Positions 7,390 through 10,475 of a stretch of 10,475 nt of DNA are shown here, one piece after another. Each line of letters opens with the position of its first letter. Positions within the stretch are counted from its first letter, which is position 1. Location of the stretch: the NCBI GenBank assembly GCA_038326995.1, contig JBBQKP010000115.1, forward strand, positions 1 through 10,475, in the 5' to 3' direction. The translations under genes and the position numbers were made by a program. This stretch comes from JBBQKP01 sp038326995 (GTDB taxonomy: Bacteria; Planctomycetota; Phycisphaerae; Tepidisphaerales; Tepidisphaeraceae). The notes below the pieces were generated by a model. It was not told where the DNA came from. It did no database searches and was given only the letters and a program-made list of their open reading frames with translations.

Positions 7390-8268
7390 TTATCTGATTT
7401 GCGCGATGAATCTTCCCCAGCTCCAATCCGCATTCAGGCGGACTTTGCCATTTTTAAGTTCAACAAAGGGATTATTCGAGGATCCCATCGGGTGAGGGAA
7501 GTCGCCGCGCATTTGGACATGCCCGTCAACAAACAGGAAGTTCGACCGAAAATTAGAGTGAATATATTGCACCGGACGCCACCGGGGATCACTGTTCTTT
7601 GATAGCAGATGTCCGGTGTCATCCATACGATGATCCGACACACCCCACCCTCCGTTGGTCTCAGTCAGCAGCACGAGTTTCGACAATCCGCTGACCCGTG
7701 TCAGGCTGATAGACGTACGGAGTGACCCCGCGGTCCACGGAGTACCTCGTGGAGACCTTGAATCGAGATACCAGGACGTATACGAACCCATGCCGTAGGA
7801 CGTCTCGCGGGCGAAGGGCGTGGGAATGTTCATGCCAGTCGTAAAGAACGGATCAGATGGACACGCAAGAACGCGGTGCTCACGAAAGAACCTCTCGCGA
7901 CTGAGCCCCTTCGGATTTGGATTAGGAATACGGGCATTTAAACTCAGCCCGTACCCTTTTGTCCCGATGTAACCTTGAATCAATCCCTTCCAATCAACCA
8001 TGTTTGCGTCGGTTGTCGTGGATGAATTCAACGGCCGAACCCAGCCGTCCTGATGGATGACCGTTAGTCTGCCGTCATTATCAGTGGCATATAAAATGAA
8101 CGCCTGCCCCAACTGACGCAAGTTTGATAAGCATGTCACTTCCTGAGCCGCCCCACGTGCCTTGCGCAGTGCGGGAAGCAGCAGCGATACGAGCACCGCG
8201 ATGACGGCGATCACTACAAGAAGTTCGACGACCGTAAAGCCGTGCGGTTGTTGATTTTTGGATCTCAT
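7390..8268 (-). CDS. Prepilin-type N-terminal methylation domain protein, DUF1559/H-X9-DG style
   Basis: The 292-residue product begins with a short basic leader and a type IV prepilin signature: cleavage is expected in HG|FTVVELLVV after Gly10, with Phe at mature position 1 and Glu at position 5. A hydrophobic helix to about residue 30 (VIAVIAVLVSLLLPALRKAR) follows. CLSNLRQLGQAFILYATDNDG is the segment commonly seen after the helix in the large pseudopilin-like families of planctomycetes and relatives. Near the C terminus, HSNFRSNFLFVDGHV resembles the H-X9-DG motif but has ten residues between His and Asp-Gly; an extra tail of about 35 residues follows. Such proteins are processed by prepilin peptidase and sit in the cytoplasmic membrane or a pilus-like fibre; their exact role is not known. 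The start codon overlaps the stop of the upstream GH78-like gene (ATGA), implying translational coupling. An ATG-proximal GGAGGT supports this start, although the spacing is only three bases. Confidence 0.9.
   Translation of the reverse strand: MRSKNQQPHGFTVVELLVVIAVIAVLVSLLLPALRKARGAAQEVTCLSNLRQLGQAFILYATDNDGRLTVIHQDGWVRPLNSSTTTDANMVDWKGLIQGYIGTKGYGLSLNARIPNPNPKGLSRERFFREHRVLACPSDPFFTTGMNIPTPFARETSYGMGSYTSWYLDSRSPRGTPWTAGSLRTSISLTRVSGLSKLVLLTETNGGWGVSDHRMDDTGHLLSKNSDPRWRPVQYIHSNFRSNFLFVDGHVQMRGDFPHPMGSSNNPFVELKNGKVRLNADWSWGRFIAQIR
8265..8268 (-). other. ATGA start-stop overlap
   Basis: The TGA stop of the GH78-like gene (8265-8267) and the ATG of the prepilin-like gene (8266-8268) share bases in an ATGA. 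Such overlaps usually indicate translational coupling, so the two proteins are probably made together from one transcript. Confidence 0.85.
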
Positions 8269-9890
8269 GCGACCTCCATTGAGATAAAAGGTGTTTGACT
8301 CGACCGATCTTCCGCAGATGTAAACGCAACGCGTAACAAATAGCTTGGTGTACAGCTCCACGCATGGCAGTAGCTGTTGTGCAAATGTGAACCGTAGGGC
8401 GAGAGAACATGCTGGTTCGGGTCAAATACTTCCCAGAACGTTGTCGCCCCCAGGCGAATCATCTCACCCCAATAGTCGCGAAGCAGCGACTCTGCCTGCT
8501 CACTCGCCCCGCACTTCAGATACGCCTCTACGACGTGGTGATACAGATAAGGCGTTATCGGCTTGATCGCGTCGTCTCGCTCGTTCAAACACTGCAGAAT
8601 GACCCGCCCCTCTTCAGGCGTGACGGCCTGTGCAAGAATCATCCACACCTGCGACGCCCACGACACTTGCCGTGACGGCCCGGACACGAACAGACCGCTC
8701 TCGCCGTCCAGAAGATGCGTGCGCGCGGCGGCGACCAACTGCGAGCGCTTACGTCGCAGCTCACGGGCCTCATCGTTGTGACCCAACCGCGCCGCCAGTT
8801 CCGCCACTCGACCCAGCGAGTAAATTATCGTTCCAACGATGGCGGTCTCACGGTCGAGTTCCGCACACCAGTCCACGAAGAGCCACGCCGATTTCGGATC
8901 AACAAAAAGCCCCCGCGAATCCTCATAGCGTTCGATCAAATCGAGCTGACGCCTGGCGACGGGCCAGAGGTCGTTCGCCGTCGCCCAGTCACCACTGGCC
9001 AGGGCATAATCGAGCAGCATCGGCCCATACAAAAGCGAATAGTCGGGGATGAACTCGGTGCCGCCGTTCCAACTCGGCTGCTCATACACACACGCCGCGA
9101 CGATGCCGTCCTCGTAACTGCACGCCGCGAAAAGATACAGACACCGCTTCACCAGATCGTAGTTGGCGAAGCTGGCATAGTTGGCCAGGGCCTGCAGGCG
9201 CAGATCGCCCAGCCACAGGCGTCCGTCGCGCTTCGGGCCGTCTTCAAAAACGCCCTGCATGCAGTTCCGCAGCGTACGCAGGCCCACTTCATCGATCCGT
9301 CGCAGAAGCGGGTCATCGCCAAACTCCATCGGCAGTTCGGGCAACAGTGCGCCGGCCGAGCTTTCAGCAGTCGCACTGCACGAAATCGCGCGAATCCCCT
9401 CGGGTGGCGTTATCAGCACATCGATGCGGGCGAACTGAAACGCCCTGCGATCTGCCAACCGCACCGGCACGCCCGGCAACACGTCAAACTCGTCGCCGTT
9501 CATCCACGTGCCATCGAGCTTCTGCGGATAGTCCGACGGCGATTCGCACACTTCCGCGGGCACTTCGCCCAAACGAATCCGCACGCGAATCCGCACACGA
9601 ACCGCTGACCCATCAGAACCAGCTCCCGAATTCGCGACAGCCTCTGCGAACTGAAACTCCGGCACGCCGACCAAATGCTCGCCGAAATCCACGAACACCG
9701 ATTCGCCCACATGTAGCGTCCGCAACGGCAAGTCGTTCGCGGGTGCGTCCGCGTCCAGCCGCCAACCCTGAAACGCCGTCGCGTCGGCGACAGGACGAAC
9801 CACTCTCGCGATAGGCACTCGCCACGTCGAGATCACAGGCGCGAGCTGCTTCACCTTGGTCAGCCAGGATTCTCTGCGATCTGCAAACAT
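8265..9890 (-). CDS. GH78-like six-hairpin glycosidase with altered catalytic motif
   Basis: The 541-residue product resembles the alpha-L-rhamnosidase fold: an N-terminal beta-rich part (about 20-170) and an (alpha/alpha)6 barrel (about 190-525). The signature EDGPKRDGRLWLGDL (216-230) aligns with the GH78 motif DCPxRExxxWxGD, but Asp222 stands where GH78 enzymes have a Glu and Gly223 where they usually have Arg. A second conserved Glu is kept in GATTFWEVFDP (Glu487), and the closing segment NSYCHAWSCTPSYLLR matches the family. The C-terminal beta domain of typical GH78 enzymes is missing. DGxKRD variants are a recurring branch of GH78-like proteins, so it may be an active enzyme of different specificity rather than a broken copy. 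No signal peptide is visible. AAAGG lies six bases before the ATG, which supports this start. The gene overlaps the prepilin-like gene by four bases and is not close in sequence to the GH78 rhamnosidase of the same cluster. Confidence 0.85.
   Translation of the reverse strand: MFADRRESWLTKVKQLAPVISTWRVPIARVVRPVADATAFQGWRLDADAPANDLPLRTLHVGESVFVDFGEHLVGVPEFQFAEAVANSGAGSDGSAVRVRIRVRIRLGEVPAEVCESPSDYPQKLDGTWMNGDEFDVLPGVPVRLADRRAFQFARIDVLITPPEGIRAISCSATAESSAGALLPELPMEFGDDPLLRRIDEVGLRTLRNCMQGVFEDGPKRDGRLWLGDLRLQALANYASFANYDLVKRCLYLFAACSYEDGIVAACVYEQPSWNGGTEFIPDYSLLYGPMLLDYALASGDWATANDLWPVARRQLDLIERYEDSRGLFVDPKSAWLFVDWCAELDRETAIVGTIIYSLGRVAELAARLGHNDEARELRRKRSQLVAAARTHLLDGESGLFVSGPSRQVSWASQVWMILAQAVTPEEGRVILQCLNERDDAIKPITPYLYHHVVEAYLKCGASEQAESLLRDYWGEMIRLGATTFWEVFDPNQHVLSPYGSHLHNSYCHAWSCTPSYLLRVAFTSAEDRSSQTPFISMEVA
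8272..8277 (-). promoter_or_regulatory. Ribosome binding site of the prepilin-like gene
   Basis: GGAGGT is a near-perfect Shine-Dalgarno sequence located inside the last codons of the GH78-like gene. It ends only three bases before the ATG at 8268, shorter than the usual five to nine, which may lower initiation or favour re-initiation by ribosomes finishing the upstream gene. It supports the choice of this start over the longer open frame reaching 8361. Confidence 0.6.
9574..9609. repeat. 12-base in-frame repeat inside the GH78-like gene
   Basis: Two near-identical 12-base units starting CGAATCCGCAC (9574 and 9586) and a decayed third (9598) encode the alternating VRVRIRVRIR at residues 97-106. 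Because the unit is a multiple of three the reading frame is kept. The product segment would be a longer beta strand in the N-terminal sandwich. Confidence 0.65.
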
Positions 9891-9895
9891 TCGTA

Positions 9896-9901
9896 TCCTT
9901 T
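9896..9901 (-). promoter_or_regulatory. Ribosome binding site of the GH78-like gene
   Basis: AAAGGA lies about five to six bases before the ATG at 9890, a normal spacing. It fixes the start of the GH78-like gene. It sits in the 81-base gap after the PEP-CTERM gene; I see no convincing promoter or terminator hairpin in that gap. Confidence 0.55.
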
Positions 9902-9971
9902 ACAGAGACACACGAACGACGGACTGCCGCACCAAAATTTCGCACAACGACGCGGGCCAGGGGCAGCCGAC

Positions 9972-10475
9972 TCAGCAGATCACCCGTCTGCGGCGGAGGC
10001 ACAGGACCGCACTGATCAGACCCACGACACCGAGCGTGGCGGGTTCGGGGATGGCCACGACTTCACCGCTGCTCAGTTGGGCCGCGCCGAATGTGCCGAA
10101 ACTAAAGCCATCGGGGTTCACGAACTGGATCTGCGCCAATTGAGCGATACTCAATGCGGCGGAGTTTCCGATGAAGAACTGATCAGTGCCAAGTCCCGTG
10201 GTTGAGCCACTCCAACCCAGCACGCTCAGTATGTTCGTGCCGGAAAATGCGAATGAAGCAAACGAAAGAATACTGGCACCGCTGCCCAGTTGAATGTCCG
10301 AATTGCCCGAAATTGAAAGCGCGCCCAGCGTCTCACTGAATCCGCCGGTGTCGAACGTACCGCCCGACATGGTCAGCGTGCCCACGTTATTCAAGCGGTC
10401 CGCCGCCCCGATCCGCAGCGTGCCTGCGGCGATAGTCGTCCCGCCGGTGTAGGTATTCGCGCCGGAGAGCACCCA
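9972..10475 (-). CDS. Autotransporter-type beta-strand repeat protein with PEP-CTERM sorting tail, C-terminal part
   Basis: The gene enters from the right edge with no start in the window; 167 codons are visible. The first residues (WVLSGANTYTGGTTIAAG, then TLRIG) are a classic autotransporter-associated beta-strand repeat, and the following Gly/Ser/Thr-rich segment (LTMSGGTFDTGGFSETLGAL) continues a repetitive beta-helix-like surface domain. The protein ends with a PEP-CTERM signal: IPEPATLG, a hydrophobic stretch (VVGLISAVLCL), then RRRR and VIC. In exosortase-containing bacteria this tail directs sorting and cleavage at the cell envelope, so the protein is probably secreted and processed at the surface. 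No beta-barrel domain is present at the C terminus, so it is not a true type V autotransporter. The next gene starts 81 bases downstream on the same strand; whether they share a transcript is unclear. The substrate or ligand cannot be inferred. Confidence 0.9.
   Translation of the reverse strand, partial: WVLSGANTYTGGTTIAAGTLRIGAADRLNNVGTLTMSGGTFDTGGFSETLGALSISGNSDIQLGSGASILSFASFAFSGTNILSVLGWSGSTTGLGTDQFFIGNSAALSIAQLAQIQFVNPDGFSFGTFGAAQLSSGEVVAIPEPATLGVVGLISAVLCLRRRRVIC

Noticed and set aside
8715..9608. Plus-strand open frame of 297 codons
   Set aside because: It is antisense to the GH78-like gene, whose catalytic motif and ribosome binding site are clear.

Overview
The window looks like chromosomal DNA of a planctomycete, most plausibly of the class Phycisphaerae; Verrucomicrobiota or Lentisphaerota are possible alternatives. 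The base composition is fairly GC-rich. The gene content is typical of those groups: a PEP-CTERM surface protein with autotransporter-type beta-strand repeats, a solo prepilin-like protein with an N-terminal methylation motif and a C-terminal DG motif, and several large glycoside hydrolases. The assignment rests on gene style only, since there is no rRNA or other marker gene here.

All six genes I can support lie on the minus strand, so the reading order runs from high to low coordinates. The window opens at its right edge inside a beta-strand-repeat protein with a PEP-CTERM tail (ends at 9972). After 81 bases comes a 541-residue GH78-like six-hairpin protein (9890-8265). Its stop codon overlaps the start of a prepilin-like gene by four bases (ATGA; 8268-7390). 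After 47 bases comes a large exported multidomain glycoside hydrolase with a C-terminal CBM9-like domain (7342-3743). It is followed, after 91 bases or with a small overlap depending on start choice, by a canonical GH78 alpha-L-rhamnosidase (3651-1423). Short gaps and a shared strand suggest the middle four genes are one transcription unit. A 334-base non-coding stretch with two sets of short tandem repeats separates this block from the last gene, a DUF1275 (YoaK-like) membrane protein fused to a STAS-like domain, which runs off the left edge (1088 to <1).

A working interpretation is a small glycan-use locus. The exported multidomain enzyme would cleave a complex polysaccharide outside the cytoplasm. 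The GH78 enzyme, which has no visible signal peptide, would trim rhamnosyl ends in the cytoplasm or be exported by another route. The prepilin-like and PEP-CTERM proteins would supply surface structures. The substrate is unknown and no transporter or regulator for it is visible. The items that most deserve a second look are the DUF1275-STAS fusion, the GH78-like protein with an altered catalytic motif, and the prepilin-like gene translationally coupled to it.
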